From Flavobacterium sp. (GTDB lineage Bacteria; Bacteroidota; Bacteroidia; Flavobacteriales; Flavobacteriaceae), in the NCBI GenBank assembly GCA_016718345.1, contig JADKDN010000003.1:197054-261053 (forward strand): 64,000 bases of DNA, in the 5' to 3' direction. Below the pieces are notes generated by a model that was not told the DNA's origin, made no database searches, and worked only from the letters and a program-made list of their open reading frames with translations. Each line of letters begins with the position of its first letter. The first letter of the stretch is position 1. Of this stretch, positions 1 through 8,648 are shown one piece after another. Made by a program: the position numbers and the translations under genes.

Positions 1-76
1 ATCAAAAGTAATTAAAGCTTTTGAAAACATTTCAAAGAAGTTTTAATTTTAAGATTGTTTTATAATTTCTAGAGAA

Positions 77-469
77 TTATTTCTCATTCTCGTTGCAAAG
101 TCCAACGATTTCATGAAAGACATCATGTACGTCTGTAATAGATTTTTTCAATTCAGTATCTGATGCTTTTGAAGTCACTAATTTATGTAATGTTTCGCTT
201 TTCAGTTGTAAGTTTTCTAAAGAGCTTAATATCGCTTTTGTTCGGTATTCTTCAGGAATATTAGAATTAAGCAAATTCTCAGCTTTTTTCATCAGTTCTT
301 CAGAACGCGTTTTCAAAGGTTCGAGATTATTCTCTTCTGTAGGATGGAATGTTTCACTAATGACCTCATGAAAAACATTCATTTCTGGCCATTTTTCAAA
401 AATAGATTGTGCAGAAATGCTATTAACAAATAGTGAAAAAAGCACTAGAGATAGCGTTTTGATATTCAT
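77..469 (-). CDS. small secreted helical protein, function unknown
   Basis: The 130-residue product begins with a clear signal peptide (MNIKTLSLVLFSLFVNSISA, cut before Gln21), so it should reach the periplasm or outer surface. The mature part is charged and predicted helical, with a long hydrophilic segment and a C-terminal stretch rich in His, Val and Glu (ITDVHDVFHEIVGLC) holding a single cysteine. This could be a small helical bundle, possibly metal or heme binding because of the closely spaced His residues; that is a guess. It lies about 85 bases downstream of pheT on the same strand and has no terminator of its own that I can see. I do not recognise the family. Confidence 0.6.
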   Translation of the reverse strand: MNIKTLSLVLFSLFVNSISAQSIFEKWPEMNVFHEVISETFHPTEENNLEPLKTRSEELMKKAENLLNSNIPEEYRTKAILSSLENLQLKSETLHKLVTSKASDTELKKSITDVHDVFHEIVGLCNENEK

Positions 470-554
470 TTTAAAGAAGTTTACGATTCTATTACTAGCT
501 ATAAAATTACTACAATAGATTAAATATCAGCGAATAAATCAAAGATTTATTTTT

Positions 555-2975
555 CTATCGTAAACTAGCACCAAGTTCCGTCGCCAAGTTTTTTTGCAAT
601 TTAGACATTACCTTGTCAATTTGTTCGTCGGTTAATGTTTTTGAACTGTCTTGAATAGTAAAGCTTACCGCATACGATTTTTTGCCTTCGGGTAAATTTT
701 TACCTTGATACACGTCAAAAAGATTTATGTCTTTTAATAAGGTTTTTTCTGTTTGTCGTGCAATTTTATAAATGGAATCAAAAGAGACATTTTCGTCTAT
801 CAACAAGGCTAAATCTCTTCTCACTTCTGGATATTTTGGAATATCAGCAAACTTGATTTTATTTGAAATTAGTTTTAAAACTAAAGCCCAATTAAAATCA
901 GCATAAAACACTTCTTGCTTGATGTCAAAATATTTCAGAATCGACTTTTTAATCGTTCCAAATTCAACCAAAGTTTCTTCACCAATTCCTATTCCAATTC
1001 CTTCGGCAAAAACGTCCGATTGAACTGGTCTTGTTGCACCTTTGCTGATACCTAATCTAGAAAAAATAGCTTCGATATATCCTTTGAACAAAAAGAAATC
1101 ACTTGGTTTTTCTGGATTTGTCCAATTTTCAGCAATACGATTACCGGAAACAATAAGGCTGAGATGTTTTTGTTCATTATAGCCTGAGGGAAAATGATGA
1201 TAGGATTTTCCAAACTCAAATAATTTTAAATCAGAATTTTTTCTGTTAGTATTGTAAGAAACAGTTTCTAACCCAGAAAACAATAGCGATTGTCTCATGG
1301 CTGATAAATCACTACTTAAAGGATTCAACATCATTACGTTGTGTTCTTTCAACAAGCTATTAGATAATTCAATATAGTCAGGGGATGTCAGCGAATTGGA
1401 CATCATTTCATGAAATCCTAGCGAGTTCAACTGATTGGCAATGATGTTTTGAATTTTATAATCCTCCGTTCTTGGCGAGTTACAAACGGTTGCATTTAGT
1501 TTTTTTGTAAAATTGATATTGTTGTATCCATACACTCGAAGTATCTCTTCGATAACGTCAATTTCTCGCTGTACATCCACTCTGTAGGCAGGAACAATAA
1601 GTCCTAAACCGGCATCGGTAGAACTATTTACTTTAATATCAAGTGAAGCCAATATTTTTTTAATAATTTCCTTTGGTAATTCTTGACCTATAAGTTTTGC
1701 TGTCTTAGCATAGTTTAGGAAAACTGGAAAATCTTCAATTCGTTTAGGATAAATATCAATGATGTCAGAAGTAATTTCTCCACCAGCAACTTCTTGAATC
1801 AATAAGGCAGCCCGTTTTAATGCATATTCGGTAATAGTAGGGTCAACGCCTCTTTCAAATCGGAAGGAAGCATCGGTACTTAAACCATGTCTTTTGGCCG
1901 TTTTTCGAATGCTAACAGGATTGAAATAAGCACTCTCTAAAAAGATGGCGCTAGTATTTTCCGTCACTCCTGAATTTTTTCCGCCAAAAACTCCAGCGAT
2001 ACACATAGGTCCTTTTTCATCGCAAATCATCAAGTCTTCTTCGTGCAAGCTACGTTCAATATCATCAAGTGTTGTAAATTTAGTTCCAGCTGGTAGTGTT
2101 TTGACAGTAATTTTTCCATTAATTTTTGATGCATCAAAAGCATGAAGAGGTTGCCCTAATTCGTGTAAAACGTAATTAGTAACGTCGACGATATTGTTTT
2201 TGGGAGTTAAGCCGATAGATTTCAATCGGTTTTGAAGCCATTCAGGCGAAGGTTTCACTTTTACTCCCGAAATGGTTACTCCGCAATATCTGGGTGCTAA
2301 TTTAGAATTATCGATTTTAACATCAATTTTCAATGTTCTTTTATCCACTCTAAAATTGCTCACCGATGGAGTGATTAGTTCTACATTGACACCACTTTGA
2401 ATCAATCCTGCTCTTAAATCTCTTGCTGTACCTAAATGACTCATGGCATCGGCACGATTGGGAGTTAATCCAATTTCGAATATTTCGTCGTTTTCTATTT
2501 TAAAAACTTTAGCTACTGATGTACCTGGTTTTAAATTATTGTCCAAAACCATAATACCTTCATGGCTAGTTCCAAGTCCTAGTTCGTCTTCGGCACAAAT
2601 CATCCCGAAGCTCTCTTGATCGCGAATTTTACCTTTTTTTATTTGAAATGGGGTACCATTTTTATCATACAAAGTTGTTCCAATGGTAGCTACAGGAACT
2701 TTTTGTCCAGCGGCAACATTGGATGCGCCACATACAATTTGTACTGGAGTTCCATCACCTAAATCGACAGTGGTTACTTTCAATCGGTCTGCATTAGGAT
2801 GCTGTTCGCAGGTTAGCACATGACCTACAACAATACCTTCTAATCCGCCTTTTACGGATTGGTATTTTTCAACTATTTCTACTTCAAGACCTAAATCGGT
2901 GAGCAAGGCTGCTGTTTCATCAGATTTCCAATCGATTTTAATAAATTGTTTTAACCAGTTATAGGAGATACGCAT
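555..2975 (-). CDS. pheT: phenylalanine--tRNA ligase beta subunit
   Basis: The product is 806 residues, the normal length for bacterial PheT. It partners PheS in the alpha2-beta2 cytoplasmic enzyme that charges tRNA-Phe. The usual domains appear in order: an N-terminal EMAP/OB-fold tRNA-binding domain (about 40-155, with EQHPNADRLKV), the B3/B4 editing region (about 215-400, with RYCGVTI and DVTNYVLHELGQPLHAFD), the B5 domain (about 410-480), a catalytic-like core, and a C-terminal anticodon-binding FDX-ACB domain (about 710-806, with YPEVRRDLALLIDE). The frame is intact, unlike many neighbours. pheS is not in the window. A Bacteroidota-type promoter lies directly upstream, so it is probably transcribed as its own unit. 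Confidence 0.97.
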   Translation of the reverse strand: MRISYNWLKQFIKIDWKSDETAALLTDLGLEVEIVEKYQSVKGGLEGIVVGHVLTCEQHPNADRLKVTTVDLGDGTPVQIVCGASNVAAGQKVPVATIGTTLYDKNGTPFQIKKGKIRDQESFGMICAEDELGLGTSHEGIMVLDNNLKPGTSVAKVFKIENDEIFEIGLTPNRADAMSHLGTARDLRAGLIQSGVNVELITPSVSNFRVDKRTLKIDVKIDNSKLAPRYCGVTISGVKVKPSPEWLQNRLKSIGLTPKNNIVDVTNYVLHELGQPLHAFDASKINGKITVKTLPAGTKFTTLDDIERSLHEEDLMICDEKGPMCIAGVFGGKNSGVTENTSAIFLESAYFNPVSIRKTAKRHGLSTDASFRFERGVDPTITEYALKRAALLIQEVAGGEITSDIIDIYPKRIEDFPVFLNYAKTAKLIGQELPKEIIKKILASLDIKVNSSTDAGLGLIVPAYRVDVQREIDVIEEILRVYGYNNINFTKKLNATVCNSPRTEDYKIQNIIANQLNSLGFHEMMSNSLTSPDYIELSNSLLKEHNVMMLNPLSSDLSAMRQSLLFSGLETVSYNTNRKNSDLKLFEFGKSYHHFPSGYNEQKHLSLIVSGNRIAENWTNPEKPSDFFLFKGYIEAIFSRLGISKGATRPVQSDVFAEGIGIGIGEETLVEFGTIKKSILKYFDIKQEVFYADFNWALVLKLISNKIKFADIPKYPEVRRDLALLIDENVSFDSIYKIARQTEKTLLKDINLFDVYQGKNLPEGKKSYAVSFTIQDSSKTLTDEQIDKVMSKLQKNLATELGASLR

Positions 2976-2998
2976 TGTATGAATAAATTTTTATGGCG

Positions 2999-3028
2999 CA
3001 AATATACTAATTGTCTCTTTATGGATAA
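2999..3028 (-). promoter_or_regulatory. candidate promoter of pheT
   Basis: Read on the minus strand there is a TATATTTG -7 element (2999-3006) preceded, after a 19-base spacer, by TTA in the position of the Bacteroidota -33 TTG. It sits about 24 bases before the pheT ATG. The -7 match is perfect and the -33 match is two of three bases. Confidence 0.5.
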
Positions 3029-3147
3029 TTACTAAAAAAGGTTTTTGTCAATAAAAATCTTTATTTAATAGGTTGTTGGCAACAAGATAGAATATAATTT
3101 CGACAATAGATTAATTTTTTTTATGTGATAAATTTCATCTCTATTTA

Positions 3148-3180
3148 AAATAAAAAAGTCCCGCCGAAGCAGGACTTAAG
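3148..3180 (-). terminator. intrinsic terminator of the 107-residue protein gene
   Basis: On the minus strand AAGTCCTGC pairs with GCGGGACTT around a TTCG tetraloop and is followed by TTTTTTATTTT. It lies about 50 bases past the stop of the gene at 3229-3552. Confidence 0.8.
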
Positions 3181-3228
3181 ATTTTTGAAATTTGGTAAGA
3201 CAGCAATAGTTACACTCTCTTATTTCAA

Positions 3229-3552
3229 TTATTTTACATTTTTACTCCAAGGCCCAAAGTTTTTAAATGCAGGACCAGTTAGCTTTTGTCTTTCATTACC
3301 AGCTGTTTTTACCACAGCAAGGTTTTCTTTTGGAATAGTAGTCCAAGCTTGTTGGTTTTTATAAGCAGGTCCAATTAAAGATTTTTTATTGTTTTCAGAA
3401 TATACTTTTATGGGCTCTGATTGGTCCATCCAAACTTTATAATTTTTAAAGGCAGGACCCTTTAAATCACTCTGTTTTTGGTTGCTTTCTACTTGTGCAA
3501 CTCCACTAAAAGAAATTCCTAAAAGACCTAAAATTAATGCTACTGTTTTCAT
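3229..3552 (-). CDS. secreted protein with three GPAFKN-type repeats
   Basis: The 107-residue product starts with a signal peptide (residues 1-19, ending GVAQ). The mature chain is built from three similar segments, each carrying G-P-A-(F/Y)-K-N followed by aromatic residues and a Trp: GPAFKNYKVW, GPAYKNQQAW and GPAFKNFGPW. There are no cysteines and no recognisable enzyme domain. Spacing between repeats is about 32-36 residues, so each unit is a short basic motif plus a linker. The gene stands alone, with its own terminator downstream and the response regulator gene about 110 bases upstream. I do not know a function; similar short secreted repeat proteins occur in flavobacteria. Confidence 0.7.
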   Translation of the reverse strand: MKTVALILGLLGISFSGVAQVESNQKQSDLKGPAFKNYKVWMDQSEPIKVYSENNKKSLIGPAYKNQQAWTTIPKENLAVVKTAGNERQKLTGPAFKNFGPWSKNVK

Positions 3553-3665
3553 GACTATTACTTTATGTTTCCTACAAAGTTACAGTCGGTATCAGAACAT
3601 TAGTATTATGTGAATCTACGCTATTTCTATCCGTATTTATACGGATTTTTTTATTTTTTTGTGTG

Positions 3666-4298
3666 CTATATCAAATTCATTTCTGCCGCTTTTTTAATGA
3701 GTTCGGCGGTATTTTTTACTTCTAACTTTTTTAGGATATTCCCTCTATGGGTTTCTATGGTGCGTGAACTCACATAGAGTTTGGCAGCAATTTCGTTAGT
3801 TGTTAGTCCTTTTGAGAGTAATCCTAAAACTTCAGTTTCCTTATTGGATAACACATTTTCACTGATGCTTTGTGTGGACATGAAGTTTATCATTTTTTCT
3901 GAAATTTCAGCACTATAATATTTTTTTCCTTTACTAACCGTTCTTATGGCAAGGACTAATTCGGATTCATCTGTATTTTTTAACAGGTAGCCGTAAGCTC
4001 CCATTTTAGCGCACTTTGCGATATAATTACCATCATTGTACATAGAAATTACAATTGGTTTTATTGTAGCGTTTAATGTCTTTAATTCTCTTAAAACTTG
4101 AAAACCATCCTTATTTGGCATAGTAATGTCTAGCAAAGCAATATCTGCTTCAACCAAGTTCTTTACACACTCTATGAACTCAAAACCATCACCTACACTT
4201 TTAATGATTTTGATGTCGTCATACTTTTGAAGTAGTCCTGTAAGTCCTTCTCGAAAAAGCTTGTGATCATCGGCTATTATTACTTTTATTTCGTTCAT
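3666..4298 (-). CDS. LuxR/NarL-type response regulator
   Basis: The product is 210 residues. The receiver domain (1-120) has the acidic pair D10-D11, the phosphoacceptor D57 (ALLDITMP) and the conserved Lys near 109. A C-terminal LuxR-type helix-turn-helix (about 145-205) contains LSNKETEVLGLLSKGLTTNE and the recognition helix SSRTIETHRGNILKKL. It should act as a DNA-binding transcription regulator phosphorylated by the kinase encoded immediately upstream. Its ATG overlaps the kinase's original stop codon (ATGA), a sign of translational coupling. Target genes are unknown. Confidence 0.93.
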   Translation of the reverse strand: MNEIKVIIADDHKLFREGLTGLLQKYDDIKIIKSVGDGFEFIECVKNLVEADIALLDITMPNKDGFQVLRELKTLNATIKPIVISMYNDGNYIAKCAKMGAYGYLLKNTDESELVLAIRTVSKGKKYYSAEISEKMINFMSTQSISENVLSNKETEVLGLLSKGLTTNEIAAKLYVSSRTIETHRGNILKKLEVKNTAELIKKAAEMNLI

Positions 4299-5950
4299 GA
4301 TTCTATGGGTAATTCAATTTCAAAGGTTGTATTTCTGGCTACAGCATTTATAGTAATTGTACCATTACAAATTGCTACACGTTCTTTAATGTTACTAATT
4401 CATGAACCTAGTTTGATTGAATTAGTATCAAAACCAATACCGTCATCAAAATAAAAAAGAGAAATAAATTCATCAAATTCTGGAAGTGTGATTCGGATGT
4501 TTTTTGCCTGTGCGTGTTTTAATGAATTATTAATCAACTCTTGGCTTATTCTAAAAAGATTAATGGCTTGGAGGTTTGTAATGTTTGAGTTTTCTTGCTT
4601 GGTTAAATCTTCATATACGATACTTACTGTCGTTGATTTTTTAATATTTTCGATAAAGTTGGTTAGTGTGACTCCGATGCCAAAATCGTCTATAGAGGCA
4701 GGCATTAACGCATTTGACATCAATCGGATTTCAGCAATGGTATCATCTACTATTTTTTTCATCTCTTTTTTCATCGTTTCATTTTCTACTTTATTCTCGA
4801 TGTAGTATTTCAAAGAGGTGAGGTAGGGGCCTATGCCATCATGGAGCTCTCGAGACAATCTTCTTCTTTCGTTTTCCATACCGTTAACTAACATTCGCTT
4901 GGATAGTATTCTCGTATTTTCTTCATTATTTCTAAATTCTATCAGTTTATCGCGCATGGCTAAAAGACTTTTTCCGAGGAGGTCATTCGGACTTTTAAGC
5001 TGATACTCGGTATTGAGATTCATCTTACCCATATCATCTGAGAATTTTACGACGCCTTGCAATGATGTTTTTAAATGGGCGAGCGCCTCAAACATTTCTT
5101 TGATTTCGTTCGAGTTTTTTATAAATTCATTGGTTTGGTTGTAATCTCCTTGGGCCATGATTTTAAGACTCTTCTGCATGTTTTTTATCGGATTGGTAAT
5201 GATTCTAGTTAGAAATAGGGAGAGCATAACCGCCAACAAAAAAATAGCAAAAGTTAAGCCTGCGAGTCTTTCACGTAATTTTTTTAAGGGCATGGTGACT
5301 TCATCCACATCAATTTCAGATAGAATAACCATCTTTAAGTTTGGAATTGCGATACGACTGCCTACGCTATACACCTCGATACCTCGATAATCCTTGCGAA
5401 TGGTGGCGACATTTTTACCTTTGAAGGCATTCGCTATATTTTCTGCTTTTACCGATAGCGTATAAGGTATGGTGCTGGGATAAAAACGGGATTGCGAACG
5501 CAGTCGACAATCTTCACCCACGAGATAGGATTCACCACTATTTCCCATTCCAGTACGTTCAAAGAGTATCTTTTTTATTTTATTGTAGTCTAAAATTTTA
5601 ATCTTTGTTCCTCTTTTAGTGTTTAAAACAAAACCTATGGTTGTTTTTTTGTTGACCTGATAGGGTGTAAAATCGTGAATTCCGTTGGTTTTTTTAATGC
5701 TATCAGGAAGCTTTACTAGAGCACTATCCCAATTTTGGGTGTAGAACTCGGACGTCTCAAACTTTTCCCATTCGGATTTTATTAAATGTTCAATTTGGTT
5801 CTTTTTGAGGGTTTTAATAGAGTTTAATTGCTGTAAAATACGGTCGTTCAACACATTTGAAAACTCTTTGTAGGAAGAAAAAGCCAAAACCACAATTACA
5901 AATGCGATTAAGCTATTAATGATAATTAGTATTAATGTTCTGATGCTCAC
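4295..5950 (-). CDS. sensor histidine kinase (Cache, HAMP, HisKA_3), interrupted by an in-frame TGA
   Basis: Membrane-bound sensor kinase paired with the response regulator downstream. Order: transmembrane helix (about 4-26), extracytoplasmic sensor with Cache-like features (GMGNSGESYLVGEDCRLRSQ, then YRGIEVYSVGSRI), second helix (about 230-250), HAMP (TRIITNPIKNMQKSL), HisKA_3 phosphoacceptor helix (RRRLSRELHDGIGPYLTSLK) and a GHKL ATPase domain with the N box (ELINNSLKHA) and G1 box (DDGIGFD). Translation stops at a TGA (4400-4402) where the G2 box should read GSGISNIKERV. The same frame stays open for 35 more codons and ends in a TGA overlapping the regulator's ATG, so TGA has replaced a Gly codon (GGA). 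Cut there, the product would lack the end of the ATP-binding domain. It is a single substitution or a sequencing error. Confidence 0.88.
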
Positions 5951-6158
5951 AACAATCTATATTTAAATAATACTGTAAAGCGGTTTTATTTTTAATTCCT
6001 CTTTTCCAGAACAAGACTAGTTTTAGTTTCTAGTCCTTGCTTGATGTAACAAATATAGAAAACAATCAGGTTTTAATAACTATTTTTAGTTCCACTCGAA
6101 AGGATTGACTTCGTCGAATGTTATTTCGTGAGTTAGCAGGGGGGGTGTAGACAGAAGT

Positions 6159-6820
6159 TTATTTTAAAGAATTTACTGCTTCAATTATATCGTTAAAATA
6201 TTTTTTCCTAGTAATTCCAATATATTGAGGATGATAAGCATCTATGTATATTTTATTTTCAATTTTAAAAACATTACAAGAACCAAACTGCTTAAAATTA
6301 TTGTTTACAAAATCATTTTTGAAATATAAGTAGGTTCCTCCAAATATTATTATATCAGCATCAATTAGATTTATCTGAGTAATTAATAACTCTTTGAAAA
6401 TTTTATAGGCTTCATCAAGTTCAATTACTTTCGCCCTAGACCCTCCAGTTACTTTTTTCAAGTTTATATAAGCAATATTATTTAATACATCAATTGTGTC
6501 TGGATTGTCACATATATCTGGAATTTCAGACCATTTTTTTTTATTCAAAATTCCTTCTGAAATGTAAACAATTGAAGTGAAAGTTTTATCCCAGCCTTTT
6601 TTTAAACCATATTCAGTTTTTAGATCTTTTATGGCATCTCGCATATCCCAACCACCTTCATCGTCTTCACTGTTAACTTCTTTTAATATCCAAAGAATTT
6701 TAAGCTTGCTCTTGAGGAAAGCTTCTACATTTCAATTCCATCATAAATTGGATTTCTACCATATTTGGAAAGACTTAAGTCTTTTATTTCAACGTCTAAT
6801 TTTTGTATTTTTTCTGTCAT
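6159..6820 (-). CDS. uracil-DNA-glycosylase-like hypothetical protein, frameshifted near its start
   Basis: The intact part (6159-6644) gives 161 residues, but coding potential extends upstream. An ATG at 6820 starts MTEKIQKLDVEIKDLSLSKY, the frame breaks near 6730, and the next frame reads VEAFLKSKLKILWILKEVNS straight into the 161-residue part. The joined product is about 220 residues. A hydrophobic strand ending in Lys-Glu (ILWILKE), a central strand with a Gly-Gly turn (ADIIIFGGTY) and a late His-Pro (IDAYHPQ) resemble the order of motifs in the uracil-DNA glycosylase superfamily. That resemblance is only by eye and no function is claimed. It lies in a run of small orphan ORFs on the minus strand. 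Confidence 0.55.
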
Positions 6821-6923
6821 ATTAATTTTTTTTAATTCATGCTAAGTTAGACTTTGAAAAAACCTAAGCCTATTTTAACAAATATAGTAAAATGCTTGTT
6901 TGAAGTAGTATTGTTCATTGCTT

Positions 6924-7253
6924 TTATTCTGGTATTATAGACAAGGAATTTAGCATCGTCAACTTCGTTTTCTGAGCTAAGTAGTTATGAAAATTTGTGC
7001 CACGAGAAGCTATTCGCGCAGTAGCGGGCCAAATCCTTCCACTTTTTAGTTTAATCTCAAAATGTTTTTCTTGATTACTAAATTCTGTATTTATTCCAAT
7101 AAAAAGAAAATCTAGATTTATAATAATTTCTCCATCAATTACTTCAAAATAACAATATAGTTTTTTTGGTTCTTGACTTTAAAGAAGTTTACTATTGGTT
7201 TCTTCTATATATTTCTTTACTTGATTTTCACAATCTTTAATTGAATTTATCAT
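6924..7253 (-). pseudogene. small orphan ORF with an in-frame TAA
   Basis: An ATG three bases after the stop of the upstream gene begins 24 codons (MINSIKDCENQVKKYIEETN...) that end in TAA at 7179-7181. The same frame then continues for 84 codons (KLYCYFEVIDGEIIINLDFL and so on) to a stop at 6924-6926. The amphipathic beta pattern in the second part looks coding, so this is either a gene with a nonsense change or a sequence error. The last 30 or so codons are less convincing and may be intergenic sequence. No family recognised. Confidence 0.4.
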
Positions 7254-7256
7254 ATT

Positions 7257-7652
7257 TTACAATTCTAATATTGTTTTTAAATCATCGCAAAACTTATTTT
7301 TAGAATAGCTTAAAGCTGTAAAAAATAATGCTTTAGGTTCGATAAATTTAATCTCATTTTTAAGTTTTTTAAACTCGTGCATTTCATTAGTATGTTTACC
7401 AAAGCTAATCATATGAAAATTTTTTTTATTCTTGTTTTCAATAAATTCGTTTTGTTCAAAACCAACATATAATATTATAGACAAAACTAATTTGTCATTA
7501 AATATTTCTATTGAGTTTTTTTTTGGAATGACTTTTAAGTTTTCGTGTTCTTTAAAAGTTACCATATATGCTAATGATTTGCATATAGTTTGATTGTTTT
7601 CAAATGTCCATAATTGTTCATTGTGTTCTAACCTTTCATAATAAAAATTCAT
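7257..7652 (-). CDS. hypothetical protein, 131 residues
   Basis: The frame is intact from ATG (MNFYYERLEHNEQLWTFENN) to stop, with no signal peptide and no transmembrane helix. It is a cytoplasmic alpha/beta-looking protein with many Phe, Asn and Lys. I recognise no family. Its small size, low GC and position at the head of a run of small minus-strand ORFs resemble orphan immunity genes found behind polymorphic toxin loci in Bacteroidota; this is inference from context only. Confidence 0.55.
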   Translation of the reverse strand: MNFYYERLEHNEQLWTFENNQTICKSLAYMVTFKEHENLKVIPKKNSIEIFNDKLVLSIILYVGFEQNEFIENKNKKNFHMISFGKHTNEMHEFKKLKNEIKFIEPKALFFTALSYSKNKFCDDLKTILEL

Positions 7653-7996
7653 AATGTTTTGTTTTAAAAATTCAAGTGTAGGATATTGGACATCAAAAAC
7701 GGCTTGATGTCAATTTTAAAATCAAATTTTTTCGAGTTCTGCGGATTGTTTGGCAGCTAACTCTTTATATGTGTGAAAAAATCACTCTTATTTAAAACCA
7801 AATATATTAAATTTCTTTCACAAATCTTCGAAACCCTTCGTTTACGCAAAAAACACCCCAAAATATATCCCACTACCAAACTACGTCACCTATAAGCTAC
7901 CACTGTTAAATATTCTTTAAAAGTAAAATCCTACTAAAATAAATTTTTTGAATAGCTGTTATTATAAAAGTTTTTAACCCATTAAATTTTATTATC
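7653..7996. other. gene-poor stretch with an inverted repeat and a possible gene remnant
   Basis: This 344-base AT-rich stretch separates the minus-strand small ORFs from the plus-strand gene at 7997. It holds a perfect 8-bp inverted repeat (GACATCAA ... TTGATGTC, 7689-7711), 37 bases upstream of the gene at 7652 and so a possible operator. About 60 bases further, the minus strand reads HTYKELAAKQSAELEKI followed by a stop, which looks like the surviving C-terminus of a lost gene. I see no RNA gene here. Confidence 0.4.
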
Positions 7997-8434
7997 ATGG
8001 ATTTTACGTTAGTAAATTTTGATTTCAAAGTAGACACTTTGACAACGGTAGCAGAAGTAGATCAACTGCTAGAGGAACAAGCACTTCAAATCAAAGGATT
8101 TGAAGTAAAACTAGGTAGCCGCGAGTTGCAATCGGACAAATCGGTATACCGCAGCGAAAATTTAGACCTAGAAATCGCCGAACAGCAAGCAATTGTAACC
8201 TCGAAAGAAACAGAACTTGCCGCCTTAACGCCCGGCACACGCGCACACGAAAATGTAGCCATCGACTTAGACAGTGCAAAAGCCCGTTTGCGACGATTAA
8301 ATTTCCGCAAATCGGAAACCCTAAGTGCCCTTTCGTTAGTAGATAAAAACACCGATACTGGCGAGGCACAATTGTTTCTGTTGTATTTTACCCGTTTCAA
8401 AGAAGCCTTAGAACTAAGAAAAGCAGCCTTGTAG
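7997..8434 (+). CDS. coiled-coil hypothetical protein, 145 residues
   Basis: The frame is intact. The protein has no signal peptide. After an N-terminal beta-like segment (MDFTLVNFDFKVDTLTTVAE) it is almost wholly helical, with Glu/Leu/Ala-rich heptads over about residues 20-125 (EIAEQQAIVTSKETELAALT, DLDSAKARLRRLNFRKSETL), so it probably forms a coiled coil. Its codon use is noticeably more GC-rich than its neighbours (runs of gcc, cgc and ccc), which may mean recent arrival. A strong terminator follows. It may belong with the HTH/coiled-coil gene 215 bases downstream; both are dominated by long helices. Function unknown. Confidence 0.6.
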   Translation: MDFTLVNFDFKVDTLTTVAEVDQLLEEQALQIKGFEVKLGSRELQSDKSVYRSENLDLEIAEQQAIVTSKETELAALTPGTRAHENVAIDLDSAKARLRRLNFRKSETLSALSLVDKNTDTGEAQLFLLYFTRFKEALELRKAAL

Positions 8435-8456
8435 GCAGTATCTTCAATAATTTTTA

Positions 8457-8487
8457 AACACCAGCCCTTTTTTCTGGTGTTTTTTTA
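8457..8487 (+). terminator. intrinsic terminator
   Basis: AACACCAG pairs with CTGGTGTT around a T-rich loop and is followed by a run of T. It sits 23 bases after the stop of the coiled-coil gene. Confidence 0.85.
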
Positions 8488-8497
8488 GGGTTGAATT

Positions 8498-8603
8498 GCG
8501 TAGTCAATAGAGGCGTAGTAAAATCATTACGCATTGAACCATTACGCAATGATGCGTAGTAAAATGGTGCGTACTAAAATTAGTACGCATAAAACTAGTA
8601 CGC
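8498..8603. repeat. array of eight GCGTA/TACGC motifs in alternating pairs
   Basis: Within 106 non-coding bases GCGTA occurs four times (starting 8498, 8513, 8554, 8569) and its complement TACGC four times (near 8528, 8543, 8584, 8598). The order is two forward, two reverse, two forward, two reverse. The strongest pair is a perfect 10-bp inverted repeat with a 2-base spacer (arm TGCGTACTAA, 8568-8589). The array could form a series of hairpins or bind a dimeric regulator. It lies between a terminator and the HTH gene. Confidence 0.6.
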
Positions 8604-8648
8604 AAGTATTCATTTGTTTTGTGATTGATTATAGAAAAATAGGTACAG

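Noticed and set aside
530..552. Hairpin after pheT as a terminator
   Set aside because: AATAAATC and GATTTATT pair, but on the minus strand no T run follows the stem, and the T run on the other side serves no plus-strand gene.
1945..2145. Plus-strand ORF inside pheT
   Set aside because: It lies wholly opposite an intact, strongly conserved gene and has no recognisable protein features.
8086..8400. Two minus-strand ORFs opposite the coiled-coil gene
   Set aside because: Both are shadows of the plus-strand gene at 7997-8434, which has a good start, a terminator and a plausible protein.
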